A stretch of 64,000 bases of DNA. Source: Euryodendron excelsum. Taxonomy: Eukaryota > Streptophyta > Magnoliopsida > Ericales > Pentaphylacaceae. The position numbers were made by a program, and so were the translations under genes. Positions 1 to 10,441 of the stretch are shown here, piece by piece. The stretch lies in contig CM065384.1 in NCBI GenBank assembly GCA_033060915.1, positions 35,360,001 through 35,424,000 on the forward strand. The letters run 5' to 3'. Numbering within the stretch: the stretch's first letter is position 1; every line of letters starts with the position of its first letter. The notes beneath the pieces were generated by a model. The model worked only from the letters and a program-made list of their open reading frames with translations, was not told the DNA's origin and did not search any database.

Positions 1-1402
1 TCTTGTTTCATAGCATCCAAAATTTCAGATCTGGTAGCAGGAGTTAAATAATTATCCCACCAACCTTTCAAGGTTCAAGTAAAACCACAAGCTATCATTT
101 GAGCTATGGTTTGATCACTATTCCCTTGTTGTTTAGCAACAATTGAATACATAGTAATTCTATGTAACATATCAAAAATATGCTTATCTGCAAGACCATC
201 AACACTCCATTCATAGATGGATCGACCTTGGTAATTATTTTGAATGAAATTATTATTTTTCTCAAATAAGACATCTTGAGGGGTAGGACGCTTATAATAA
301 TAGTGCTCTAACCTATGAGGTTTAGCATCTATTTTATTTAATTCAGTTTCAAATGTATTAAGTTGAAATTCATCTGGGTCAGAATTATTTTCTAAACTAT
401 TATCATATTTATTTGATAACGTATGAATATTTAAGGACTTTAATTTGTCTTCTAAATACTTACAAACTCATTTGTGGATTCTAATTTTAATCCTTTGACC
501 TCTATAAGAGGTTGAAGAGTAGCCTTGTCTACTTTAGAGACAAACGAAGTCTCTTGCATCTTTAGCTTATGAAGTTGGGTATGGATCTGCTCAATCTTGC
601 CATCGAGATGGAGCAGTTGTTGACCTATAGTCTGTAGATACAGATTAGTATAATTACTCTGTTAAAAAGCCTGATTCAGCTCTTTCATAGTTCCATGAAC
701 TATTTCTACTGCAGAAGGTTTAACATATGCAGTAGCTCTGAACCTGAATATTAGGCTCAGTAGGAGGGAATATGTAGTGAATCACAGATCCTTTATCTGT
801 CCCCCACTCTTTGGTTTCCAAAATATGAATATAATGGGTTTCTAAATAATATTGAAGAAACCATGGGACAAATTGTTCCAATTTTTTTAATAGCACTCAA
901 ATGATCATAATAAAGATCCATAAATTGCTGGGTCTCAGTATTACTGAATGTTGAAAAGTACCATTCATGGAATGATGCATAATATAATTGGCAGAATTCC
1001 TTATTAAGGGCTGTTGTAGTTGGACTTCCAAGTCTTAAATTCATTAAAGACGAAAATCTATTTCTGAAGCAGTAGGTATTTCTACTGGATTTGGAGTCCT
1101 TTGAGGATAAACTCTATGAGGGATTTGATGGTCAAAAATTCTGACTAATTCAACATCATCAGGAATTTTGGATGTCAAAACTCTAGAAGTTCCTGGAAGA
1201 AAAATCTTATAGGGGGTAAAGATCTAGATGAAGTGGATCTCGATGTACATCCTGACCTGGATAGACGCATGGATCTAGAGGTAAATCGTACCTCTATGTC
1301 TCCTTTAGGTGTCTAAACAATTTGATAGACATCTTCCTGAATAAGAGGAGTTGAAGGAACAACGTGTTGTAGCTGCCATGTATTTGGGAATTGAATCTCA
1401 TC
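1..1402 (-). pseudogene. Caulimovirid polyprotein, coat-protein side (partial, broken)
   Basis: Read on the minus strand, this stretch continues downstream of the movement-protein region and runs off the left edge. Near 42-65 it encodes GWWDNYLT, and near 190-240 an IYEWSVDGL-like motif. Both are typical of the coat-protein/Gag-like part of plant endogenous pararetroviruses and related plant elements. The rest is a low-complexity linker rich in Asn, Asp and Lys. Several in-frame stops and frame changes lie between about 450 and 1300, so no intact protein is made. The order (movement protein first, coat protein after) fits Caulimoviridae. The protease and reverse transcriptase that should follow are outside the window. 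Confidence 0.6.
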
Positions 1403-2044
1403 TCAACTAATCTGAGGATTAGTAGTAATATTAGAGATAAGTAGATTAGTTTCTACTATCACAGTATTACCCACGAAATAGACTAATTTGCAATTAGGGT
1501 TTAAAGTATGCAAAACTTTACAATAAATGTGATAACTAAGACATAATTGCTCATATCCTGGTTTAAAGTTATAACTATGTAATTTTTTAAGGAGACTAGC
1601 AGCATCTAACAAATTATCATCTATAAGAGATAATTGGAGGTTTGGGTATACATTAAAATATACCGGTCCAAGTGCAGTACTTGATTGCATAATTCTCATA
1701 AGGGAAGACTTCCAGTCTAAGCACCTAGCAACTCTAAGTACTGATAAGAAACTGGCCAGTAAACCACTTAAAGTTAAGGGTTTAAAGGCAACCTGTATAA
1801 GGCCTATAGGTATAAATTTATACTTATGTCTATATTGATTAATATCTTGACTTTCCAATAGTTGGATAGTCTGTTCATCAAAGGACAAACTAATAATCTG
1901 TTCTAAAGTCTTAACAGTTTTTAAGGCAGTTAATTCAAAAGTGCCTACCTTATATATGGTAGCAAGTTTGACAGTAGGTGTAACCCACTTATTCAAAGAT
2001 TCTTGTTGATTTGGGCATTCATTTACCTCAGATCGTTTTAGCAT
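1403..2044 (-). CDS. Caulimovirid movement-protein domain
   Basis: An open frame of 213 codons starts with Met at 2044. Residues about 55-165 match the 30K-type viral movement protein domain found in caulimovirids and in plant endogenous copies: KFIPIGLIQVAFKPLT, then a conserved LGPVYFNVYPNLQLSL block, then LSYHIYCKVL. In exogenous viruses this protein forms tubules through plasmodesmata. Here it is a relic in host DNA. The frame sits about 340 bp downstream, on the minus strand, of a tRNA-Met-type primer-binding site, which is the expected place for the first ORF of such a genome. The stop at the end separates it from the coat-protein side, so the original polyprotein is probably broken here. 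Confidence 0.7.
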   Translation of the reverse strand: MLKRSEVNECPNQQESLNKWVTPTVKLATIYKVGTFELTALKTVKTLEQIISLSFDEQTIQLLESQDINQYRHKYKFIPIGLIQVAFKPLTLSGLLASFLSVLRVARCLDWKSSLMRIMQSSTALGPVYFNVYPNLQLSLIDDNLLDAASLLKKLHSYNFKPGYEQLCLSYHIYCKVLHTLNPNCKLVYFVGNTVIVETNLLISNITTNPQIS

Positions 2045-2383
2045 CTTCTTAGTAGAAGATTAGGCCTGGAACCTATTCATCATGAGATGAATGAGTGGAT
2101 ATGTAATTTACAATACAATTATAGCATAAATCTAGATTATCCTAAATTACAAATGTTTCCCAAAATCTATTGCTTCATGGCATGGTCACATCTGTCAACA
2201 ACTTATGGGCGCATCCCCTTTAAACCCACAATATAGGTATTCTGGGATAACAAAGCCAGATGCGACTTGGGTGCTGTTCCAACCAGGCGATGAACAATAT
2301 GAAGAAGAAAAATAGTAGCAGGCTAAAGAAGATTATACTTCGATTATACAAAAACTACATACTTGCAATTACTCAGAGGTCAT

Positions 2384-2396
2384 GGCTCTAATACCA
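2384..2396 (-). other. Primer-binding site of the caulimovirid element
   Basis: The minus strand reads TGGTATTAGAGCC, one mismatch from the initiator-Met tRNA complement TGGTATCAGAGCC used by caulimovirids and copia elements. It lies between the leader (2400-2852) and the movement-protein frame, where minus-strand DNA synthesis is expected to be primed. Confidence 0.75.
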
Positions 2397-2523
2397 AAAT
2401 TAAAATAATAATATATAAACAAACAATAATAATAATAATAATATATAAACAAACAATATAATCAACAAACAAACCCTTGTAAAAAAGTCTAGAACTTACA
2501 AAAGGAAACAAAGATAATTACAC

Positions 2524-2605
<82 letters not shown>

Positions 2606-2852
2606 AAACTGTGCCTCAATAAATGGGTGAGGTTTCCCTTATATAGACAAAACATACTGTTTCGGACTTCAAAATTACAATTACATGTCAGCACAGTAAA
2701 TTGCAAAAATGTCAAAAAGTAAATAGTAAAACTTTTTACAATAGATAAAGAATCACATGGGGGAGTCCTTGAGTGATGGAGTTGGTTGACCATGTGATAT
2801 AAAGCAAATTGCTTTGTTGTCTTATGAAGACATGGGGGGTCCCATTGCACAT
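2397..2852 (-). other. Caulimovirid intergenic/leader region, first half
   Basis: This non-coding stretch contains an AATAAT-rich tract (2400-2460) and a long GA dinucleotide run. It aligns by eye with 57551-57985 in the second caulimovirid copy, including the (GA)n position. It corresponds to the region between the end of the last ORF and the primer-binding site, where promoter and polyadenylation signals would lie. It ends at 2852, where a solo LTR interrupts it, and resumes at 7527. Confidence 0.6.
2526..2597. repeat. (GA)n microsatellite
   Basis: About 36 uninterrupted GA units lie inside the caulimovirid leader. The second copy has a similar tract at 57669-57730, so the tract predates duplication or arose from the same seed. 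Confidence 0.95.
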
Positions 2853-5800
2853 TGTCGTGCCTAGATTTTTCGCACTCAAGGAATACACACATAAGTGAAA
2901 AAAATACAGTACTCTCTCTCTAGAACTCATCCTCCTAGAAGAATGAGTGTGAGTAGGTTTGAATTTGAAGTCACCACCTAACTTGATTAAGGTGAGTTAG
3001 GTCACCTAAAACTAAGCACAATCCGAATATTACACTTAGGGTTTTTGAAAATGTTTTGAAAAACTTTCTCAAGAGAGGGTTTTTTAAAAAAAAATAGGTT
3101 GTTTGGCAACCTTTGGAAAGATTGAAGCCCTTTTTGAAAATAACTCTATTTTGGTCTTTGAAAATGGTGATTCTAAGTTTGGAGGTTGGTTACGTATAGG
3201 GAAGACATCCTAAGACCATCACCCTATCTGGCCCTTGCAGTACCTACATGTCTATTCACCCTAGGTTCACTCATTTAGAATATTCAATTGTCCATTATCT
3301 AATTATATTCACTTTGAAAAGATTTAGAAAGAGATTTGGTGATATGCAAGTGTAAAAAAGAGATTTGATTTTAGAAATAGATTTGAAGCATGGATTTGAG
3401 ATTTAAAAGAAGAAATTGGAATTTGAAAAAGATTGTGGAATTGGAGATTTGAAAAAGATGATGGAATTAGAATTTTAAAAAAGGTTGTAAAAATAGAAAC
3501 TTAAAAAATGTTGTGACCGCACCTATAAGAGTTGCCTATGTATCCCTTTGTTAGGAATCAGGTCAGTCGTAGTTCGGACAAGAGTCCGATTGAAAATAGA
3601 CACTTTGAGATTTTTGAAACGTTTCATTTAAAAAGGCTTGATTTAAAAAAGGATTTGATTTGAACTTGGTATAGAAAATTTGGAATTGAGACTCGGATTT
3701 AGAATTGACCTTAAAATTGACTTTGAATTAAAAAGATGGAACTTGGAAGAAGAACTTGGACTTGACTTAGGAAAGATTGGTATTTGAAAACATCTTGACT
3801 TAGATTTAAATTGGAAAACCATCTTGGTTTAGAAAGGAGTTGAAGCTTCCTAATTGAGGATTAGGGTTGAACTAGGGTTTAGGTAACCTAAGATTGGAAC
3901 ATGTAGTTGAATTGGAGAGGATTTGATTTCGATTTGAAAAGTTCGATTTTGGAGAGTTGGATTTAGGAAAGGTTCGGATTAAGAAAGTAGGATTTAAGAA
4001 AGATTTGAAAAGAGTTTTGATTTGATTTGAAAATACTTGACTCAGAATAATTTGGAAAGTTAGGGTTTAGGAAAGGTTGGACTTTAGAAAGCTTTGAATT
4101 AGGAATGTTTCAAAATAGGAATGTTCCATTTTACGAAAGTATCAAATTTAGAAAGTTTCATTTTAGGAAAGCTTTTATTTTAGGAAAGTTTTGAATTTGG
4201 AAATAGTTGAATTTTGGAATGTTTGAACTTAGGGAAGTTTTGAATTTTGAAAAGGTTTGATTTAAGAAGGATAAAATTCTTGTGTCCTAAAATAGAAGAT
4301 TAGATTTTATTTTCAAAAATAAATGATTTAATATGGTTTCGAAAATTGAAGGATTTGATTTAGTTTCCTAAACTAGAAGATTTGATCTAGTTTCCTAATT
4401 TTGAAAGATTGGGTTTGACATGGAATTGGAAAGATTGAATTTTGGAAATCTAGGATTTGGAAACCTACAATTTTATGTAAAAAAAATGAGATTTTGAAAA
4501 TCTAGGATTTGAGGCAAAATTGGAAGTCATGATTTTAAGAAGAGAATTAGGGTTTCCTAACCATGGAATCTAAGGCTTGACTTGGACTCCAAGAAAAAGA
4601 GATTTTGAAAAGTAGATCTTTTGAAGAGAGTTTCTAGGAAGGAAACTTGGAGAGAGTTTTTTAGAAAATAAATTTTTGAAGAGAACTTTTGGAAAGGAGT
4701 TTGAAAAGGGTTTTTGGAAAATAGATTTTTGAAGGAAGCTTTTAGAAAGAGAGTTTTTGGAAAGAAATTTAAAAAGATTTTTTATAAAGTAGCTTTTTGA
4801 GGAGAGTTTTTAAAAAGCATTTTGGAAAGCAATTTTGGAAAGGGGCTTGAAGAGAGTTTTTGGAAAGGAATTTGAAAAGCAATTTTGAGAATGACTTGAA
4901 TATGGACTTTTGAGGTCTTTTGAATGTCTCACTTTCCTAAAACGATTTTAACCATGAAGACATTAGAACCATTCTAAGTTGGTGGTTTTGAAAACAACAT
5001 GGATTTGAAATATGGACCAATATGATCATATTGAATATCACACTTTTCTAAAACAACCCTAACCATAGAATGGCTAGAATCATCTTAAGATGTTGGTTTT
5101 GATGAAAAATAAGTTAGGCTTTACACCCAAGATATGGACCTTGATAGTCACAATGAATATAACATTTTCCTAAAGCAACCCTAACTATGGATTGGCTAGA
5201 ATCACTTTAAGATTGTAATTTTGAAAACATGTTTGAAAAAGAGATTTTGAATGCAAGTTTGAAAGATGATTTTGATGCAAATTTTGAAAACCCACTTTGA
5301 AAACAAATTTTGAAGGGATGTATGAATGTATGCAAGTAAGGTCGTGAACATACAAGGTTGGCTTCACCACATAATCAAGGGGGCCAAATCCACATGGTCT
5401 AAGGTTGAATTAGAAGAAAGCCCTTGACACAGTGACTTTCAACAATCATTCCTACATAGGAATCGGGGATTCCCTTGTTCCAAGCATGCAAGAAAAGGAT
5501 GGAGAAGATAGGAGATTAAAATAGAAGAAAACCCAAGTGGGTTAGGAGGAAGAATAGAGAATGGGAAAGTACGTAAGCATAAAAAGAAAGCCTACCTTGT
5601 TTTCTTCATGTTTTACTTGCTTTGTTTGCTTTGCTTTGCTTGATCCTTAAGAGCTTCCAAGTTGCCGCACTTTGAGTCTTCAATGGAGGCGTTGGAGGCT
5701 TGTGTATGAGTGTATGGACTGTGTATAAGTGTTAGGGTTAAGTGTATGGTGGCTAGGGTTTGGAGAGACTAGAAAGGCTAGGGTTTTGAGAGATTTTGAG

Positions 5801-7521
5801 CTCTGTAATTCGAAAAGCAGAGTTTCTAGACTGAGTTTGCAGACCCTTTTCATGCAGAGGGAGGCTCTGTATTTATAGGCACAAGATTAGCCTAGCGCCT
5901 ACTGTAATGGCGCTAGGGCAAATTTGACACTGGCGCTACTAGGAGTGGCGCAAGGCCAATTTTTGGCTTGGCACCACTGCTAGTTGTGCCAGCCATTTAG
6001 GAAATGTTTTAAGGTGGCAAGAAATGTATCTTTTGACCCTTGATGTGCAAGGCAAAAGATTTGGGCTCCTGTATTAGTGACTACTATGTAAATTTTGACT
6101 TAGCTCCACTAGGAATGACTCCAAAAGGTCCGAAAATATTTTCGAGAGGCTAGGAATGGTCTAGAAGGCTGAAAATGGGCGAAAACTCTCGAAATAGTTT
6201 TCCAGAATTAACAAACTTAAAAAGCAGTGTCGGGATGGTCGACCGAGCTATTAGGGGCAAAACAGTCAACTAGATCGGAAAACCAACAAAATAGACTTGG
6301 AGCATCCCATGAGAGGACTTGAAGGTTGGAAACACTATCTAAAGTGTTCCGAGGGATTACCGGTTTGATACCCAGAGCCTGTGTGGTTGGAAAAGACGAC
6401 TGGCCCACTAGAGGCAAAACAATCATTTTGCACCGGGTTTGCCAGAATAGACTCGGAATATTCCAGAAAGGTGTTAGAAGCTTAAGAATACTATTAAAAG
6501 AATTCTTGGAACGTAACTGGTTTGATACCTAGAGCCAATGTCGTTCTTGGAGGCGCTCGAATGCCTAGCGGCAAAATAGTCATTTTGACCATATGGTCTC
6601 GAAATTGGTTCGGAACTAATTAGAAGGCATTTGAACATGCCAGACTGTCTTTGAGATGATCTTGGAAAGGTAGACTTACCGCTCCGAGGATTTAGGTACT
6701 TTCTCGAGAAGTGTACCGAAAAAGGCCCAAAGGGCAGTTTGGTCATTTTTCACCGGAGTGGGCTAGCAGGCACTGGTGTTGACCCAGGTTTTGAGTGTTT
6801 CCGCCACTTTGATGGTCTATGATGAGTTGGTTTCCAAAGGTATCTCATCCTTTGGTAAACGTGTCATGGCTAAGAGGCGAATTCGGTCTCATGACATAGG
6901 GTTGGCAATTCCCAATATCGACCTATTTGCGAGTGTTTTTGGCACTCTAACGATTCGCGTTCATTCTAGAGATTGCCTAGTCTTGGGAAGCTACTAGGTG
7001 GACTTATCATCTGAGGAATTAACTTTCTCGAATGACATGTTGGATAACGGACATTATACATTGGCTGGCTAGCACGCGCCATAAGTGAACTGTTCTACCA
7101 TCTTGGGGACTTTGGTCTCATCCTGGTTGATAGGTTTGAAGGGATTTACTGTTTTGAAGATTTTTCTCAAAAAACGTGCCAAACTGGATGGACTTACTAT
7201 CTGAAGGATTAACTTTCTCAAAAGACGCGTCAAATTTGACTTGGATTGGAAATGAATTAGAATTGGATTTTGAACTTGGAATTGAGATTAAAATAGGGAC
7301 TTGCCATCTTCAGGAAGACGTGCCAATTAAAATTGGATCGAACAATGCCACAAGGGCATTGTGGTTATTTTGCCTCTATTGGGCCCAACAGGCCTAGGAA
7401 GCGATTGATTGATTGAATTGAGTTTAATAAGTTGATTTAAACTTGAATATGTCTGTGTTGATTTGAATATAAGTCCGGATAGACCAGAGATTGCTGAACG
7501 GGCAAAAATGGGGTGCTTACA
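2853..7521. mobile_element. Solo giant LTR (Ogre/Tat-like gypsy), 4669 bp
   Basis: The element begins TGTCGTGCC and ends GGTGCTTACA, so it has TG...CA ends. It is flanked by the perfect 5-bp duplication CACAT at 2848-2852 and 7522-7526. The second caulimovirid copy carries the uninterrupted site (CATTG-CACAT-GGGATC at 57981-57996), which proves a clean insertion. No gag, pol, primer-binding site or second LTR lies inside, so this is a solo LTR left by LTR-LTR recombination. A length above 4 kb is characteristic of Ogre-type Tat elements. A related LTR starts at 61131. The interior is strongly purine-rich on the plus strand, with degenerate TTTGGAAAG/TTTGAAAA repeats at about 3300-5300. Orientation was not resolved. 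Confidence 0.85.
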
Positions 7522-7526
7522 CACAT

Positions 7527-8885
7527 GGGATCACATAGGGAGGCTAGGCTGTCCCCTTGCCCTTATCCCTTTCTAGAGAGGCATGAGGTCGATGCTTTCT
7601 AGCTTTCTTGACTTTTTCTTTGAAATATTCAAGCATAGATTCCCAAAGATCAGAATTCTTGGGCATAGGTCCATAATCATATGGATCCTAGGAGTCTTGA
7701 GTATCTTCAAGGGTACCAGTCTGATGAGAGGACTGAGAATGCTTATTTGTATCCTCATCAGAAGAATCATTAGGGAAAAGAGTCATAAAATTATTCTTAA
7801 CATGTTGCATACATTCATACATTATTTCCTACTCAGTTATAAGTGGATTCTTCATTTTTAATGAATGTCGAATAGTAGCCAATTTATTGGAGAATGTGGG
7901 CTGGGGATGAGAAGCTCTACATCGTTTGAGTTCATCCTCTTTTTGATAACTTTGAATAGCAACTTGCATTGCTGCTATAGTCTCATCAGTAGTCTTATTC
8001 AAATTTCTCCAATATCCAACATGGAATTGTAGATAGTGACAAAGGATATTATCTTGATTTCTTTTGACAATATGTGTCCATTTTCAAATCTAGGGTATCC
8101 CGAACTTAGTGAAGAAATACATCATATTAGATCCTTCAATATTTCTGATAGGATCTAGTCCAACAAGTTTTGGACTGTATGAAGCCCATTGGCTGAATTG
8201 TTTTGGAACAATGTCTATAAGAATGGTATGAGGTGGACAAAATATTTTCCACCAAGAATGGAACTATCCAGGAAACCATTTTTCAAAGATTTGTGGAGAT
8301 AATTTAATCCACCACGTGTGTTTCCTTTTAGGATTTTCATAATAAAAAGTGAATTTAAAGGGTTGGATATAATTCCATTAATTATAGGTGTGTTTAACAT
8401 CACCTTGAAGAAAAGTTTTCTCATTGAAAGGACTAAGTGCACATTCATGAGGAAATATTATTTTCTTAATATAACATTTACTAAAATTAATAGGACCAAC
8501 CATAGTGGTCATATTTGTATAAAAATTTGTCAATTCACAAGAATTAGTGACTATTAAAATAGTTTGCATCATTGATCTACATTTATTGCTTTGAAAGCAT
8601 ATGAAAATTGTAAAAAATATTTGTCTATGAGATACCATAGATCATTTTCTCATTGAACATCAATAGGTTCAAGGTACAGAATATGGTCTATAGAAGGGAG
8701 TATTTCATACTCAGTTGGTTCTTCATCCAATGCCTTAGCATATAATACATGGGATTGGTCATCCGAAGGTTGTGATGTTTGGCCAATATGCTGTTGGTTT
8801 CTTTGTTGTACAAGCAATTTTTGAACAGTTTCACATAAGGGATCATCAATAGCTATAACTGTTGCTTTCATAGGTTCTTTAGAAC
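7527..8885 (-). pseudogene. Caulimovirid coding region downstream of RNase H (unknown product)
   Basis: Minus-strand frames here are conserved, with substitutions, in the second copy at 57991-59340. Recognisable blocks are an acidic, Ser/Thr/Asp-rich segment at 7573-7770, a QSYQKEDELIRC-like helix near 7900, an MMQTILIVT...GPINFSKCYIKK block at 8378-8638 and an acidic frame at 8650-8871. Stops and frame changes separate them. The position, after RNase H and before the leader and primer-binding site, is where florendovirus-type endogenous caulimovirids carry an extra ORF of unknown function. That match is from position only. I do not recognise a domain. Confidence 0.45.
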
Positions 8886-8995
8886 TTGACGTTTAGCCTT
8901 TGTAGGTATTTCCACGGCCTCTGCCTTGAGGAGTATTACCCCTCCCTTGGCCACGTCCACGTCCTACATCAAAGGGTATCATTTATTCATAAATT
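8886..8995 (-). pseudogene. Arg/Gly-rich (RGG) segment after RNase H
   Basis: The minus strand encodes alternating GRGRGQGRG and PQGRGRGN motifs directly after the RNase H region. RGG tracts usually bind nucleic acid. The same segment lies at about 59345-59455 in the second copy. Neighbouring stops prevent one continuous frame with RNase H. It may be a fused C-terminal tail or the start of the next ORF. Confidence 0.5.
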
Positions 8996-8999
8996 CACA

Positions 9000-9395
9000 A
9001 GTCAAGAAATCAAGAAGAGAAATATGATGTTCTTTAATATAGTTATATCAAAATCAAAAGCTGATAGAATAGCTTGCCATCTAGCAAACATATGCTTAGA
9101 GACATCATGTTTAATATCTTTGCTGAAGATATATCTTGCAGCTTGACAATCTATTTTAATCAAAAATTTTTGATTAAGTCATCCTGAAATTTGGAGACAT
9201 ACTTTACAATGGAAATAAGTACTTTCCAAACAGATGCGTATTTCAACTGTGGTGTGGTCCATTTCCCAAATGTATAATGAACAAGAATTTCTTGTTCGGT
9301 ATTAGGTTCAATTTGCGTTAAAATACCACATAGCCAATATGCTCAGTCATAACAATTTTAAACCAATTAGGATTGGCTAAAGATAGACAACGAGG
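9000..9395 (-). pseudogene. Caulimovirid RNase H domain, 5'-truncated
   Basis: On the minus strand the region encodes, with a few stops and frame changes, the conserved caulimovirid RNase H landmarks. These are GKWTTPQ-like, FLIKIDCQAA (catalytic Asp context), VSKHMFARWQ and a terminal DFLTCEF-like motif. The reverse transcriptase that should precede it is absent: similarity stops at about 9395, where cassette R begins. The second copy stops at the equivalent point near 59870. Confidence 0.7.
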
Positions 9396-9909
9396 CAAAT
9401 CATACCAGTCGTAAAATAGAGTAGGAGATATTTTTAAAAAAGGGGAAAAAACATGAGAGAGCTACCAAATCTGTATAATGAAGCAGAGCTGGTTTTAAAA
9501 ATGTCTATTAGATACAATTCGTTAGAACAGTTGAGATTTAATTTGACTTCAAACCAACTGTTAGGATCAATTTTCAACTTCTCCTACCCACTTCAACCTC
9601 CACCCAAATTTGTCACTCAATGGGCCCATTACCTGACCGTTAGCCTCTCACATGCCATCTCTGCCATCCATAACACTCCACTATATCTCTCTCCTCATTT
9701 CACCCCCCCCACTCTCTCTCAAGATCTACCCCATCTGTGTATCTTTCAGTTTCTTTGTTATCATGACTCAATGGTTGTGGCACCAATTTTCAACTTCTCC
9801 TACTCACTTCAGCCTACGCCCAAATCTGTGACTCAATGGGCCTATTACCCGACCGTTGGCCTCTCACACACCATCTCTGCCACTCCACTGTATCTCTCGT
9901 CATTTCACC

Positions 9910-9911
<2 letters not shown>

Positions 9912-9946
<35 letters not shown>
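9912..9946. repeat. (CT)n microsatellite in R1
   Basis: A pure CT run lies in the leader of cassette R, just upstream of the small ORF at 9995. Equivalent tracts occur in R2 (short), R3 and R4. Confidence 0.9.
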
Positions 9947-9949
<3 letters not shown>

Positions 9950-9994
9950 CTACCCCATCTATGTATCTCTCAATTTCTTTGTTCTCATAATACC

Positions 9995-10099
9995 ATGGTC
10001 GTGGCATCATCGGAATCCATCGTTGTCGCCACACCAACCAAAACAATTGAACAGACCACATTCTCTTTGGTTCGACGACAATTGCATCGGCTCAATTAA
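9995..10099 (+). CDS. Small conserved ORF of cassette R (34 aa), copy 1
   Basis: An ATG in the context ACCATGG starts a 34-codon frame (MVVASSESIVVATP..., ending HRLN). The same ATG, frame and stop recur in R2 (13944-14048) and R3 (56197-56301). R4 has its ATG (61093) but is cut by an LTR. The residues are mostly small and hydrophobic, then basic, with no recognised domain. It could be an upstream ORF in the leader of the exon at 10403, or a short peptide gene. Coding potential is unproven; conservation of length across decayed copies is the only support. Confidence 0.35.
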   Translation: MVVASSESIVVATPTKTIEQTTFSLVRRQLHRLN

Positions 10100-10262
10100 A
10101 ATGGTCCATTGATCCGTCTCTATGGTGATGGAAGCCATGGAGACTCTCACCACCATACTGTAGCCCACAAAGACCACCCACCTCTCTTCTTTTCCCCTCT
10201 CTCTAAAATCCCATGGTCGAAGCACTTGCCGACTTTCTCACTTTAATACCCTCCCTTCATCC

Positions 10263-10263
<1 letters not shown>

Positions 10264-10317
<54 letters not shown>
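10264..10317. repeat. Poly-C tract (54 bases)
   Basis: An unbroken run of C lies in R1, at the point where R2 has a poly-A tract (about 14210) and R3 has CCCACC followed by A's (about 56450). It may be a real homopolymer expansion or an assembly artefact. Confidence 0.9.
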
Positions 10318-10320
<3 letters not shown>

Positions 10321-10402
10321 CTTCCAAAAACAAAAAAGGGGTACAAATTCAAATGCTTTCTCTCAAGCAAACAAAGGCAAACATGGGTAGTGAGGTGTGG
10401 CT

Positions 10403-10441
10403 ATGGAGGCTTCCGCCACCACAAGTGGTGATGATATTTGT
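10403..10441 (+). other. Possible first coding exon of a gene carried by R1
   Basis: ATG opens 13 codons (MEASATTSGDDIC) that end exactly at a GTAAGA splice-donor consensus (10442-10447). A pyrimidine-rich stretch ending TCTCTCTAG is at 10699-10707, followed by an open stretch reading VAFEDDHYWPS. R2 has the same arrangement (exon 14287-14325, acceptor 14591). In R3 (57045-57083) the donor has become GC. I do not recognise the protein. The two exon phases do not join cleanly in every copy, so the model is tentative. Confidence 0.3.

Noticed and set aside
2518..2892. Minus-strand frame of 124 codons ending in a Ser-Leu repeat
   Set aside because: The Ser-Leu run is only the translated (GA)n microsatellite. 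The frame crosses the solo LTR junction and is not kept in the second copy.
7583..7861. Plus-strand hydrophobic frame resembling a membrane protein
   Set aside because: It is the complement of the acidic minus-strand caulimovirid block; hydrophobicity follows from that composition.
9453..10112. Plus-strand frame of 219 codons in R1
   Set aside because: It depends on the CT tract and the internal tandem duplication. R2, which lacks them, does not keep the frame.
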